Shown: one piece after another, positions 44,020-52,700 of the stretch
Layout of the letters: each line of letters opens with the position of its first letter
Numbering within the stretch: the stretch's first letter is position 1
NCBI GenBank assembly: GCA_017518185.1
Contig: JAFWWB010000001.1
Coordinates: 1 to 64,000, forward strand
DNA: 64,000 bases
From: Lachnospiraceae bacterium
Lineage (GTDB): Bacteria > Bacillota > Clostridia > Lachnospirales > Lachnospiraceae
Direction of reading: 5' to 3'
Made by a program: the position numbers and the translations under genes
The notes under the pieces: generated by a model
Seen by the model: only the letters and a program-made list of their open reading frames with translations
Told to the model about the DNA's origin: nothing
The model's database searches: none

Positions 44020-45127
44020 CGACGGTAAGCCCCTCCACATACCATCCGAAACTGTTCATCATCTCATCGTCGGACATGGACTCTCCTTCGGGGATACGGA
44101 GTTTTCCCTCGTTGTCATAAACGGGACCGTAAAAGACATCAAAGCTCCTGTCTGCAAAACGGCTCTCCGCTTCCTCCACCGCTTCCCGGGTTCCCGGCGC
44201 AACATTGGCTGTCAGCTCAGACAGTCCGAGTATGCCGCTGCCCATATCCATCCATTCAATATTCCCGTAAAACTTTCCCTGAAGGCAGCTCAGGATCTTC
44301 TTCCTGTAATAAGCATCCCAATGCCATTCGCAGGCCGTCAGGTAACTGTCGGGAAAAAGCTCTGCTGTGTCCATGTTGAAGCCCACGGACCAAAGCCCTC
44401 TTTCCTCTGCCAGCCGGTCAGGTTTCAATGAGTTGGTATGCCTGGCCATAACATCTATATCAGGATGCTTTTCCATAAGCTCCCTGAAGGCTGCCTCAGC
44501 CGCCCCGTCATCTACCCAGGAACGGCAGTATCTGACATACACCTCCGCATCCGGAGAAACACTTCTGACACCAAGGGTAAAGGCGTTGAGGTCCCGGATC
44601 ACCTCAGAATTGTCATAAGCGGCAACATAGCCTATCTTTCCGCTCTCCGTCCTCATCCCCGCCACTATACCCGAAAGATATCTGGCCTGGTACATCCGCC
44701 CCATACAGGAAGCCAGATTGGTAAGCTTTTCAGTCCCCAGTGGATGCAGGAAAAAGACCTCCGGATACTTCTCCGCCATTTCGGTGACGTAAGCTCCGTA
44801 GCCAAAAGAGGCTGACACCACTATCCCGCAGCCCTCCTTCTCCACAAGCTCCTTTATGACTGTCCGGCAGCTTTCATCCTCGGGTATGTTCTCCCTGCAG
44901 ATGATCTCGAGATTGAGCTCATCCCCGATCTTCAAAAGGCTGTCATAGTGGGCCTGGCAGAAGCTGGCATCGTTCTTTGCTCCGGTCAGCACCAGCCCCA
45001 CCCTTGTGGTGCGGGCAGTGATATCCGTATCTACCCCTCTGTCCCTTATGAGTATCATTCCGATGATGACAACGATAAGTATTACCGCCGCGATCACGCG
45101 CATAATCCTGGGATAATTCTTTACCAT
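44012..45127 (-). CDS. membrane-anchored BMP/PnrA-family binding protein, paralogue
   Basis: A 371-residue protein with an N-terminal membrane helix (VIAAVILIVVIIGMIL) and a BMP domain: VGLVLTGAKNDASFCQAHY, CMGRMYQARYLSGIVAG and IGYVAAYDNSEVIRDLNAF. The C-terminal end NSFGWYVEGLTVDE closely matches NSIDWYVEGVEIYE of its neighbour, so the two arose by duplication. They overlap by 8 bp. It lies 36 bp after truA with no clear promoter between, so it may be read from the ribosomal-region transcript. Confidence 0.8.
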   Translation of the reverse strand: MVKNYPRIMRVIAAVILIVVIIGMILIRDRGVDTDITARTTRVGLVLTGAKNDASFCQAHYDSLLKIGDELNLEIICRENIPEDESCRTVIKELVEKEGCGIVVSASFGYGAYVTEMAEKYPEVFFLHPLGTEKLTNLASCMGRMYQARYLSGIVAGMRTESGKIGYVAAYDNSEVIRDLNAFTLGVRSVSPDAEVYVRYCRSWVDDGAAEAAFRELMEKHPDIDVMARHTNSLKPDRLAEERGLWSVGFNMDTAELFPDSYLTACEWHWDAYYRKKILSCLQGKFYGNIEWMDMGSGILGLSELTANVAPGTREAVEEAESRFADRSFDVFYGPVYDNEGKLRIPEGESMSDDEMMNSFGWYVEGLTVDE

Positions 45128-45163
45128 TCCATAATACCTTTAGTAATTCCCTGAAAAGCAGTC

Positions 45164-45904
45164 TCACAGTAATTCATATCTCTTAAGGCAGAGGCCTTCC
45201 GGAACAGCCGTTGGTCCGGCGGCCTGCCTGTCCTTTGCATCCAGCATGCGTTTTATGTCTTCAGCTGCGCATGCCCCCCTGCCGAGCTCGACCAGGGTTC
45301 CTGCGATTATGCGCACCATATTATACAGGAAACCGTTGCCGCAGACACGTATCAGGATCTCATCGCCGTGCCGCTCCACTTCCGCGGAAAAGATCGTCCT
45401 GACCCTGGTCTGCACCTGGGCATGGACGCTGGAAAAGCTGGTGAAATCATGCTCTCCCACAAGATGTGCCGCTCCTTCTGCCATGATGTTCTCATCAAGG
45501 GGGAAGGATACATGGGCGCAGTACAGACGCCTCATGGGATCAGGCATGGCCGTATTGAGTATCCTGTATTCATAGGTCTTCCTGCAGGGTGCTCCCCGCA
45601 GCTCAAAATCCTCATTTCTCTCCTCGCCGCTGCATACGCATATGTCTCCGGGCAGTCTTCGGTTCAGGGCCATAGGCAGCCTATCGGCAGGGATACGGAA
45701 CTCATCCGGGGTGATGCAGAGCACCACATTGTCCCTTGCATGCACTCCCGCATCGGTCCTGCTGCCGCCGCAGAGCTCCGCCTCAGGGCAGAGCTCCGAA
45801 AGGGCCGTGTACATACGTCCCTCCACCGTATCTGCATTATCCTGTTTCTGCCAGCCGTGATATGCGCTGCCGTCATAGGCTATGCGCAGCAGGATCTTTC
45901 TCAT
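45164..45904 (-). CDS. truA: tRNA pseudouridine synthase A
   Basis: The 246-residue product has TruA signatures: AYDGSAYHGWQKQ at the start, the catalytic Asp in GGSRTDAGVHA, and GNGFLYNMVRIIAG toward the end. It makes pseudouridine 38-40 in the anticodon arm. The gene is four bases after ecfT, as in many Firmicutes. There rplM normally follows; here the BMP gene does. Confidence 0.95.
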   Translation of the reverse strand: MRKILLRIAYDGSAYHGWQKQDNADTVEGRMYTALSELCPEAELCGGSRTDAGVHARDNVVLCITPDEFRIPADRLPMALNRRLPGDICVCSGEERNEDFELRGAPCRKTYEYRILNTAMPDPMRRLYCAHVSFPLDENIMAEGAAHLVGEHDFTSFSSVHAQVQTRVRTIFSAEVERHGDEILIRVCGNGFLYNMVRIIAGTLVELGRGACAAEDIKRMLDAKDRQAAGPTAVPEGLCLKRYELL

Positions 45905-45908
45905 GTTC

Positions 45909-46784
45909 TTACCTTAAGGTATCCGAAGATACGCTGATCATATTTGTCGATACCGCCGGGAGCGCCTCTGTTTTCGGGGTGCTCTTAAGTGTCAGTCCGG
46001 TCACGATCATAAGCGCCATATACATTATCAGAAGGCAGTAAGCCGCCGCATCCCTGCGGGCATACTTAAGCGGCTTCATCTGTGTCCTTCCCTTCCCGCC
46101 ATGGTAGCAGCGGGCTTCCATGGCCATTGCCAGATCATTTGCCCGTCTGAAGGCCGCCACAAAAAGAGGGATCAGTACGGGGATCAGGCTCTTTACTTTC
46201 TTAAAGAGATTTCCGCTCTCGAAATCCGCCCCCCTGGCCAGCTGGGCTTTCATTATCCTGTCGGTCTCCTCCAGAAGGATAGGGATGAAACGGAGGGCTA
46301 TGCTCATCATCATAGCTATCTCATGGGCCGGCACACGGAATATCTTTAACGGGCTCATCACCCTCTCCAGGGCATTGGTGAGCCTTGTGGGAGTGGTCGT
46401 AAGCGTAAGTATGTTGGAGCCCAGTATCAGCATGGTTATGCGGAGGCCGGTATAGGCCGACTGACTGAGCCCCTCCTTTGTGATCCTCAGCTTCCAGAAA
46501 CTCCAGATCACCGTGCCCTTTGTAAAAAACAGGCTCATCAGCATGGTAAAGAGCAGTATGAAGATCACGCTCTTCATACCCTTGAGCATATATCTCACCG
46601 GCACCCGGGAGGCTATGATGACACATACCAGCACGCCTCCGGCTATCATATAAACAAAGGGATTTTTAAACAGAAAAAGGGAGATAAGATAGGCAAAGGT
46701 AGCCGCCAGCTTGGTCCGCGGATCCAGCCTGTGTATGGGTGATTCTGCCTTATAATACTGTCCGAGGGTTATGTCTCTCAGCAT
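45909..46784 (-). CDS. ecfT: ECF transporter transmembrane subunit EcfT
   Basis: A 291-residue integral membrane protein with early helices (TFAYLISLFLF and others) and the EcfT signature regions MMSIALRFIPILLEE and ARGAD; the second coupling motif is EARCYHGG. It joins two ATPases and interchangeable S components to import vitamins such as riboflavin or biotin. It overlaps ecfA2 by 7 bp. No S component lies in the window, so this is a group II module serving S proteins made elsewhere. Confidence 0.92.
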   Translation of the reverse strand: MLRDITLGQYYKAESPIHRLDPRTKLAATFAYLISLFLFKNPFVYMIAGGVLVCVIIASRVPVRYMLKGMKSVIFILLFTMLMSLFFTKGTVIWSFWKLRITKEGLSQSAYTGLRITMLILGSNILTLTTTPTRLTNALERVMSPLKIFRVPAHEIAMMMSIALRFIPILLEETDRIMKAQLARGADFESGNLFKKVKSLIPVLIPLFVAAFRRANDLAMAMEARCYHGGKGRTQMKPLKYARRDAAAYCLLIMYMALMIVTGLTLKSTPKTEALPAVSTNMISVSSDTLR

Positions 46785-47650
46785 AAACGAAGTGCCCTCA
46801 ATATGCTCTCTTCAGCCTCATCCGGCGTAAGCGCGGAGGTATCAACATCCATTCCCGCCGCCTTCAGTCCGTTCATCACATAGGTCATCTCCGGCGCGGC
46901 AAGCCCGAGCTTCTGAAGCTCCTCATAGTGGGCGAACACCTCCGCCGGTGTATCGTCATATATAAGCCTGCCCTTATCCAGCACAAGTATGCGGGATGCA
47001 TAGGCAGCCACATCCTCCATGGAATGTGATACCAGCAGCACGCTCATGGCGCTGTCCCGGTTTAATTCCGTTATCATGTCAAGCAGTTCCAGACGTCCCA
47101 GGGGATCCAGCCCTGCCGTGGGCTCATCAAGTATGAGCAGCTCAGGCTTCATGGCCAGCACGGAAGCAATGGCCACTCTGCGCCTCTGTCCGCCGGAAAG
47201 GTCAAAGGGCGACTGGTCAAAGCACTCGTCCGGCAGCCCCACCTTCTTTATCGCGGCATAAGCCGAAAGCTCGGTCTGCTTTCTGTCCATGCCCATATTT
47301 CTCGGACCGAAGCAGACCTCTTCAAATACCGTATCGGCAAAGAGCTGGTGCTCCGGATACTGGAACACCTCTCCCACCTTTCCTCTCAGCGCCTTTCTGT
47401 CGTAATCCTTCTCAAAGACATCACGGCCGTCATAGTACACCGTACCAGAATCCGGCTTCATAAGCGCATTGAGCATCTGCACAAGGGTAGACTTCCCGGA
47501 GCCCGTGTGCCCTATAAGGCCCACGAACTCCCCCTGTCTGATGGTAAAGCTCACATCATCCAGAGCTCTTAACCTCTGGCTGCTCTCTTTATTATATTCA
47601 TATACCAGGTGATCGGCAATAAGTCCCCTGAATCCGCTCTCTGCCATCAC
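46778..47650 (-). CDS. ecfA2: ECF transporter ATPase EcfA2
   Basis: A 290-residue ABC ATPase: GHTGSGKST (Walker A), FDLSGGQRRRVA (signature), LLILDEPTAGLDPLG (Walker B) and VSHSMEDVA (switch). The N-terminal segment binds the strand order usual for CbiO/EcfA2. Stop and start overlap ecfA1 by four bases. Paired with EcfA1 it powers the EcfT complex at the membrane. Confidence 0.92.
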   Translation of the reverse strand: MMAESGFRGLIADHLVYEYNKESSQRLRALDDVSFTIRQGEFVGLIGHTGSGKSTLVQMLNALMKPDSGTVYYDGRDVFEKDYDRKALRGKVGEVFQYPEHQLFADTVFEEVCFGPRNMGMDRKQTELSAYAAIKKVGLPDECFDQSPFDLSGGQRRRVAIASVLAMKPELLILDEPTAGLDPLGRLELLDMITELNRDSAMSVLLVSHSMEDVAAYASRILVLDKGRLIYDDTPAEVFAHYEELQKLGLAAPEMTYVMNGLKAAGMDVDTSALTPDEAEESILRALRLC

Positions 47651-48510
47651 TTATTCCTCTTATAGACGCGGATCAGAGCTTCCACCAGTTCCCGGCGGTC
47701 AAGCACTCCGTCGGGCAGATCCACGCCCCTCTTCTTCAGGCGCCATGCCAGCTCGGTGGACTGGGGTACATCCAGTCTTAAGCTCTTGAGCTCCTCAACC
47801 CTTGAGAAAACCTCCCTGGGGGTACCCTCCATGGCTATACGTCCCTTATCCATCACTATGACTTTATCCGCTCCCGCGGCTTCATCCATATAGTGGGTAA
47901 TTAATACCACGGTTATCCCTTCGGTCTTATTCAGCTTATGTGCAGCCTCTATGACCTCCCTGCGGCCTCCGGGATCCAGCATGGCCGTAGGCTCATCCAT
48001 TATCATGCACTTGGGATGCATGGCTATGACGGAAGCGATGGAGACCCTCTGCTTCTGTCCTCCCGACAGCCTGTTGGGAGAGTGTTCCCTGTATGCGGTC
48101 ATTCCCACGGCCTCCAGGCTCTCGGCCACTCTCTGCCATATCTCTTCGGTTGGTACTCCCATGTTCTCCGGACCGAAGGCCACATCCTCCTCTACCAGCT
48201 GTCCTATGATCTGGTTGTCCGGATTCTGGAATACCATTCCTGCAGTACGTCTTATATCCAGAAGCTTCGAGCTGTCGGTGGTATCCATACCGTCCACCAC
48301 CACAGTGCCCTCAGCCGGAAAGAGTATGGCATTGATGTGTCTGGCAAGGGTGGATTTTCCGGAACCGTTATGTCCCAGGATCGCAATGAAATCCCCTGCC
48401 TTTATATCCAGCGAAACGCCGTCAAGGGCAGTGGTTATTCCTTCCACGTTATTGTCCTCGTCACGGCGTATATATTCGTATTTAAGTTTATTGGTTTTTA
48501 TTATTCCCAT
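47647..48510 (-). CDS. ecfA1: ECF transporter ATPase EcfA1
   Basis: A 287-residue ABC ATPase beginning MGIIKTNKLKYEYIRRDED, with GHNGSGKST, NRLSGGQKQRVSIA, CMIMDEPTAMLDPGG and ITHYMDEA. It is the first gene after rplQ in the standard EcfA1-A2-T order. A strong terminator ends its T-run just at the start codon, and no ribosome binding site lies at normal spacing; the only AGGTG is in the 3' arm of the hairpin. Expression must therefore involve read-through or an unseen start. Confidence 0.9.
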   Translation of the reverse strand: MGIIKTNKLKYEYIRRDEDNNVEGITTALDGVSLDIKAGDFIAILGHNGSGKSTLARHINAILFPAEGTVVVDGMDTTDSSKLLDIRRTAGMVFQNPDNQIIGQLVEEDVAFGPENMGVPTEEIWQRVAESLEAVGMTAYREHSPNRLSGGQKQRVSIASVIAMHPKCMIMDEPTAMLDPGGRREVIEAAHKLNKTEGITVVLITHYMDEAAGADKVIVMDKGRIAMEGTPREVFSRVEELKSLRLDVPQSTELAWRLKKRGVDLPDGVLDRRELVEALIRVYKRNK

Positions 48511-48511
48511 A

Positions 48512-48549
48512 AATAAGAAAAGGCACCTGCCTTTCGCAAGGCAGATGCC
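48512..48549 (-). terminator. terminator at the end of the S10-spc-alpha operon
   Basis: On the minus strand GGCATCTGCCTT (48549-48538) pairs with AAGGCAGGTGCC (48533-48522), 12 pairs with one G-T, followed by TTTTCTTATTT. It begins 17 bp after the rplQ stop codon and ends one base before the ecfA1 ATG. Confidence 0.85.
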
Positions 48550-48565
48550 ATAAAGCTTAAGTCCT

Positions 48566-49102
48566 TTATACCAGCTCGAGTATGACCATCATAGCCGCAT
48601 CACCCTTGCGGGGGCCGATCTTCACCATACGGGTGAAACCGCCGTTTCTGTTTGCGTACTTGGGAGCAATCTCATCAAATACCTTTGCGCAAAGGTCAAC
48701 CTTCCTGGTATTCTTCTTACGACCCTGAGGCTCTGCGGGAACCTGCTTTACATCGTAGAATACCTTGAGCATCTGATGTCTTGCATGAAGTCTGGAGGGC
48801 AGATCCTTCTTGATCTCCTTCTCCACCTCATCAAAGATGGTCACCTTCTTGCCGTCGACAACTTCCTTCTCCCTCTTGCCGTCCTTGTCCTTGCGGGGAA
48901 CCTTTGCGGTAACGGTAACGGTCTCGTAGTTGTCCTTCTCCCTGATGCCAAGAGCGATGATCTTCTCGGCGATCTTCTTTACTTCCTTAGCTCTTGCCTC
49001 GGTGGTGGTGATGCGTCCGTTGAGGATCAGCATGGTCACCTGGTTTCTGAGCAGTGCCTTTCTCTGGCTGGAAGTCTTGCCTAATTTCCTGTACTTAGCC
49101 AT
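48566..49102 (-). CDS. rplQ: 50S ribosomal protein L17
   Basis: A 178-residue L17: it opens YRKLGKTSSQRKALLRNQVT and closes GGFTRMVKIGPRKGDAAMMVI, both family hallmarks. It is longer than the usual 115-130 residues because of a charged insert (about 65-120, with KVPRKDKDGKREKEVVDGKK). It lies near the polypeptide exit tunnel. It is the last gene of the ribosomal superoperon, followed by a terminator. Confidence 0.95.
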   Translation of the reverse strand: MAKYRKLGKTSSQRKALLRNQVTMLILNGRITTTEARAKEVKKIAEKIIALGIREKDNYETVTVTAKVPRKDKDGKREKEVVDGKKVTIFDEVEKEIKKDLPSRLHARHQMLKVFYDVKQVPAEPQGRKKNTRKVDLCAKVFDEIAPKYANRNGGFTRMVKIGPRKGDAAMMVILELV

Positions 49103-49179
49103 TTTCTTTCTCCTTTCATCTTAAGCGCCGGACTGCTCTTCGGTCTTATATCCGGCTGATACTTTAAGGAGCATTGACA

Positions 49180-49211
49180 CCGTCCCGTGCTCTTCGGGCT
49201 TACCGGGACGG
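49180..49211 (-). other. intra-operon hairpin between rpoA and rplQ
   Basis: CCGTCCCG (minus strand, 49211-49204) pairs with CGGGACGG (49187-49180) around a 16-base loop. No T-run follows, so it is not a terminator. It could slow processing or decay of the message between rpoA and rplQ. Confidence 0.45.
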
Positions 49212-49228
49212 CGCTTATTCCTTATAAA

Positions 49229-50197
49229 TTACTCTTCTGAATTCCTCAGATGAAGTCCCATCTCATTCAGCTTTTCAAGGACTTCGTCAAGGGACTTCTT
49301 TCCGAGATTCCTTACCTTCATCATCTCATCGGGAGTCTTGTTAACAAGATCTCCGACACAGTTGATGCTTGCCCTCTTCAGGCAGTTGTAGGAACGAACG
49401 GAGAGCTCAAGCTCATCTATGGTCATGAGCATGATGTTGTCAGCCCTGTTCTCCTCGGTAACTCCGTTGAAGACCATGCTGTTCTGTGCCCTGTCGGAAA
49501 GGTTGATGAACAGCTCAAGATGCTTGTTGAGGACCTTTGCAGCCAGCCCTACCGCGTCATCGGGAGTAAGTGCCCCGTTGGTGTACACGTCAAGGGTAAG
49601 CTTGTCATAGTCCGTCACCTGGCCTACACGGGTGTCCTCTACGGACATGTTCACTCTCTCTACGGGAGTGTAGATTGAGTCGATCGCAATGGTACCGATG
49701 GGAAGCTCTTCACGCTTGTTGCGGTCTGAGCTCACATAGCCCCTGCCCTTGGTAACGGAAAGATCCATCTCAAGTCTGGAGTCTCTTCCGCTTAAGGTAG
49801 CGATGACCTGATCCTTGTTTACCACTGAAAGGTTGGGATCCTCAAACTTGATATCCGCTGCGGTCACAACGCCTTCTCCCTCGAAAAGGATGTGTGCCTT
49901 CTTGGTCTCATCGCTGTCGCTGTTGTCCTTGATGGCAAGCGACTTGATGTTCATTATGATCTCGGGCACATCCTCCTTAACACCGGGAATGCTGGTGAAC
50001 TCATGGAGCACGCCTGCGATCTTGATCTGGCTCACAGCCGAGCCGGGCAGGGATGCCAGCATGATGCGTCTCAGTGAATTACCGAGAGTCACGCCGTAGC
50101 CTCTCTCCAGCGGCTCCACTACGAAGCGGCCGTACTTCTTATCCTCGGATATTTCTGCTATCTGGATCTCAGGAACGTCAAAGTTGAATTCTAACAT
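49229..50197 (-). CDS. rpoA: RNA polymerase alpha subunit
   Basis: A 322-residue protein with the alpha N-terminal dimerisation domain (about 1-230: [26 protein letters not shown]-like sequence, GVKEDV) and the C-terminal domain (about 250-310: [14 protein letters not shown] and [12 protein letters not shown]). It nucleates polymerase assembly and contacts promoters and activators. Position between rpsD and rplQ is standard. Confidence 0.97.
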   Translation of the reverse strand: [322 protein letters not shown]

Positions 50198-50232
50198 TTA
50201 GCTGTTCTCCTTATTCTAGGCTTGAGCCTTAT

Positions 50233-50907
50233 TTATTTAGAATAAAGCTCGACGATCAGCATCTCATTAACGGGCACATCGATGGCCTCCCTTGTAGGGA
50301 TCTCCTTCACGGTACCCTTCTTCGCCTCATAGTCCACTTCCAGCCAGGCGGGAACGATCCTGCCCTCGGTCACCTCTATAACATCCTTGAATCTCTGGAG
50401 ACCCTTTGCCTTTTCAGTGAGCTCTATCACATCCCCTGCCTTGATCTGGTATGAAGGGATGTTGATCTTCCTGCCGTTTACCAGGATGTGCTTATGTCCC
50501 ACAACCTGCCTTGCCTCCCTGCGGGTGCGGGCAAAGCCCATACGGAACACCACGCTGTCAAGACGGCACTCAAGGAGCTTCATCAGGTTCTCACCGGCCA
50601 TGCCCTTCATACGGTCTGCCTTGTCGTAATAGTTACGGAAAGGCTTCTCAAGGACGCCGTAGATGAACTTTGCCTTCTGCTTCTCCTTAAGCTGGAGACC
50701 GTACTCACTGACCTTACGGTTCACATTGCGGGGATTACGGATAGACTCGTTCACCCTGCGGTCCAGTCTCTTATTGATATTCTTCTTGCGCCCGTCAACC
50801 TCGCTCTTCCACTCTCTGGTGTGGGTGTACTTCTCTACCCCCAGATAAGAAGGCTCGATGCCAAGGGCTCTGCATCTTTTCAATACAGGTACTCTGTTAA
50901 CTGCCAT
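50233..50907 (-). CDS. rpsD: 30S ribosomal protein S4 with internal insert
   Basis: The 224-residue S4 has the start [16 protein letters not shown], the S4 RNA-binding domain with [20 protein letters not shown] and [12 protein letters not shown]. Related Clostridia proteins are near 197-200 residues; the extra length lies at about residues 28-55 (around [17 protein letters not shown]), ahead of KVSEYGLQL. The zinc-binding cysteines of some S4 forms are absent. It is a primary 16S binder and often a regulator of the alpha operon. Confidence 0.95.
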   Translation of the reverse strand: MAVNRVPVLKRCRALGIEPSYLGVEKYTHTREWKSEVDGRKKNINKRLDRRVNESIRNPRNVNRKVSEYGLQLKEKQKAKFIYGVLEKPFRNYYDKADRMKGMAGENLMKLLECRLDSVVFRMGFARTRREARQVVGHKHILVNGRKINIPSYQIKAGDVIELTEKAKGLQRFKDVIEVTEGRIVPAWLEVDYEAKKGTVKEIPTREAIDVPVNEMLIVELYSK

Positions 50908-50930
50908 TGTTTTCTACCTCCGCAATATGA

Positions 50931-51344
50931 TCACACACGACGACGCTTGGGCGGGCGGCATCCGTTATGGGGAACGGGTGTCACGTCCCTGATACTGGTC
51001 ACCGTCAGGCCGTTTGCCTGAAGAGCCCTGATGGCTGCTTCTCTTCCTGAACCGGGCCCCTTGACCATAACATCTACTGTCTTAAGCCCGTGCACAAGAG
51101 CTGCCTTGGTAGCTGTCTCGGCTGCCATCTGTGCCGCATAAGGAGTAGATTTCTTTGAACCGCGGAATCCAAGCCCGCCTGCGGATGCCCATGAAAGAGC
51201 ATTGCCCTCGCTGTCCGTCAACGTCACGATGGTGTTGTTGAAGGAAGCCTGAATGTGAGCCTGTCCATGTTCAACGTTTTTCTTGACACGCTTCTTCGTA
51301 GCCTTCTTTGCTGCTGCGGAAGCACCTTTCTTTACTGCTGCCAT
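50931..51344 (-). CDS. rpsK: 30S ribosomal protein S11
   Basis: A 137-residue S11 with a basic Ala/Lys N-terminus, then [29 protein letters not shown] and the C-terminal [18 protein letters not shown]. It sits on the platform of the 30S subunit, near the mRNA exit. It lies between rpsM and rpsD in the standard alpha-operon order. Confidence 0.97.
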   Translation of the reverse strand: MAAVKKGASAAAKKATKKRVKKNVEHGQAHIQASFNNTIVTLTDSEGNALSWASAGGLGFRGSKKSTPYAAQMAAETATKAALVHGLKTVDVMVKGPGSGREAAIRALQANGLTVTSIRDVTPVPHNGCRPPKRRRV

Positions 51345-51388
51345 AAAACTAACCTACTTTCTTCTTATTGATGATCATTAACGTTTCT

Positions 51389-51757
51389 TTACTTCTTCTT
51401 TCCTGCAACCGTCTTCTTGGGACCTTTACGGGTACGTGCGTTGGTCTTGGTCTTCTGACCGCGTACGGGAAGTCCCTTCCTGTGACGGATGCCTCTGTAG
51501 CATCCGATCTCCTGCAGACGCTTGATGTTGAGCGCGATCTCTCTTCTGAGATCACCTTCCACCATGTAGCCATCCTCGATAGCGGCGCTGATAGCCTTGA
51601 CCTCATCATCGGTCAGGTCTCTGCAGCGGGTATCGGGATTGACCTTTGCTTTTGCAAGGATCTGGTTCGAGCTTACACGCCCGATGCCGTAGATATAGGT
51701 AAGTCCTATCTCTACGCGCTTGTCTCTCGGCAAGTCTATGCCTGCTATACGAGCCAT
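51389..51757 (-). CDS. rpsM: 30S ribosomal protein S13
   Basis: A 122-residue S13 starting [19 protein letters not shown], with [33 protein letters not shown] and the basic end [14 protein letters not shown]. It forms head contacts with the large subunit and P-site tRNA. The intergenic space to rpmJ (240 bp) is unusually long. Confidence 0.97.
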   Translation of the reverse strand: MARIAGIDLPRDKRVEIGLTYIYGIGRVSSNQILAKAKVNPDTRCRDLTDDEVKAISAAIEDGYMVEGDLRREIALNIKRLQEIGCYRGIRHRKGLPVRGQKTKTNARTRKGPKKTVAGKKK

Positions 51758-51997
51758 TTCTTTCCTCCCTTTCAGCTGTGCCGGATGGTATGTTTTAGAA
51801 GCTCCGGCGGATTAACAGTTACTAATTGACTGGGACGGTTTCCCGTCCGGCCGGTCTCCCGGCTTTGCCTCCGCCTTACGGCGAAGTATCAATCGTAAAT
51901 GCACGGTGCAGCCAACACCTCATAATTGCATTTATCGATCACCGGCATGAACTCTTTGACGGAAGAGCCCTGCCGCAGCCGCTCTTACTTACGCGTC
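51758..51997 (-). other. 240-bp spacer between rpmJ and rpsM, no gene seen
   Basis: No ORF with a ribosome binding site is visible on the minus strand apart from the rpsM leader. GGACGG (51833-51838) pairs with CCGTCC (51843-51848), and further GC-rich short hairpins (CCGGCC, CCGCC/GGCG) follow. There is no T-run, so it is not a terminator. Its length is unusual for this position and it might hold a leader structure for rpsM. Confidence 0.4.
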
Positions 51998-52111
51998 TCA
52001 GCCCTGACGCTGCTTGTGCTTGGGATTCTCACAGATGATCATGATCCTCCCCTTCCTCTTGATAACCTTGCATTTTTCGCAGATAGGTTTTACGGATGAT
52101 CTTACCTTCAT
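51998..52111 (-). CDS. rpmJ: 50S ribosomal protein L36
   Basis: A 37-residue protein translated by eye from the minus strand: [20 protein letters not shown] and then [17 protein letters not shown]. It matches L36 completely, with the zinc ligands Cys11, Cys14, Cys27 and His32. The position directly after infA and before rpsM is standard. Confidence 0.95.
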   Translation of the reverse strand: MKVRSSVKPICEKCKVIKRKGRIMIICENPKHKQRQG

Positions 52112-52188
52112 GTTACCACCTCCATTTCCGTTTCAAAAAAGACCATTTGCCATTGTATCACAGTAAAATTCCGAATGCAAGCATTTTT

Positions 52189-52407
52189 TTATTTATCGCG
52201 CCAGACTATCCTTCCCTTGGAAAGATCGTAGGGAGAAAGCTCCATTGTTACCTTATCTCCCGGAAGGATCTTTATGAAGTTCTGGCGAAGCTTACCGCTT
52301 ATGTGTGCCAGGATCTCATGTCCGTTCTCCAGCTGCACCTTGAACATTGTGTTGGGCAGCTTCTCCGTAACGGTTCCCTCGATCTCTATTACATCGGCTT
52401 TAGACAT
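52189..52407 (-). CDS. infA: translation initiation factor IF-1
   Basis: A 72-residue S1-fold protein starting [13 protein letters not shown] and containing [18 protein letters not shown] and [11 protein letters not shown]. The ATG at 52407 is chosen because AGGAGG lies six bases upstream; an ATG two codons earlier directly abuts AGGAGG. The start overlaps the KOW gene by 8 bp. It binds the A site of the 30S subunit in initiation. Confidence 0.96.
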   Translation of the reverse strand: MSKADVIEIEGTVTEKLPNTMFKVQLENGHEILAHISGKLRQNFIKILPGDKVTMELSPYDLSKGRIVWRDK

Positions 52408-52690
52408 TACCATCCTCCTGCGTTCTGACGCTCATTTTCCTATGTTCTTTCAACAGCTTCCGGATTTCCTCATCCTTCGGCTTTCCGCCGCTTTCCCTGA
52501 GCAGCTTTTCCGCCGCTTCACTTCCTGCGGCCTGTATATGTTTTTTATTCTTGGCCTTGGGGGCTTCAGCCTTCTTCAGCTTTCCGTCGGCCACATATAC
52601 CCTTTTGTCATCCTCATCTATTATAAGGTAGACCGTTCCCTTATCGTGCCCGGCCGTTGACAGCCCCAGGCATCCCTTAAGCCCTTTCAT
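52400..52690 (-). CDS. KOW-domain RNA-binding protein (L14e-like)
   Basis: A 96-residue protein with the start set at 52690, where AAGGTGA precedes MKGLKG; an ATG seven codons upstream lacks a binding site. The first 45 residues look like a KOW/SH3-type strand set ([22 protein letters not shown], split here at the KGT motif). The rest is Lys/Glu-rich. Clostridia often have such a gene between map and infA. A role with the ribosome or an RNA is probable but not established here. Confidence 0.75.
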   Translation of the reverse strand: MKGLKGCLGLSTAGHDKGTVYLIIDEDDKRVYVADGKLKKAEAPKAKNKKHIQAAGSEAAEKLLRESGGKPKDEEIRKLLKEHRKMSVRTQEDGNV

Positions 52691-52700
52691 GGAAGTCACC

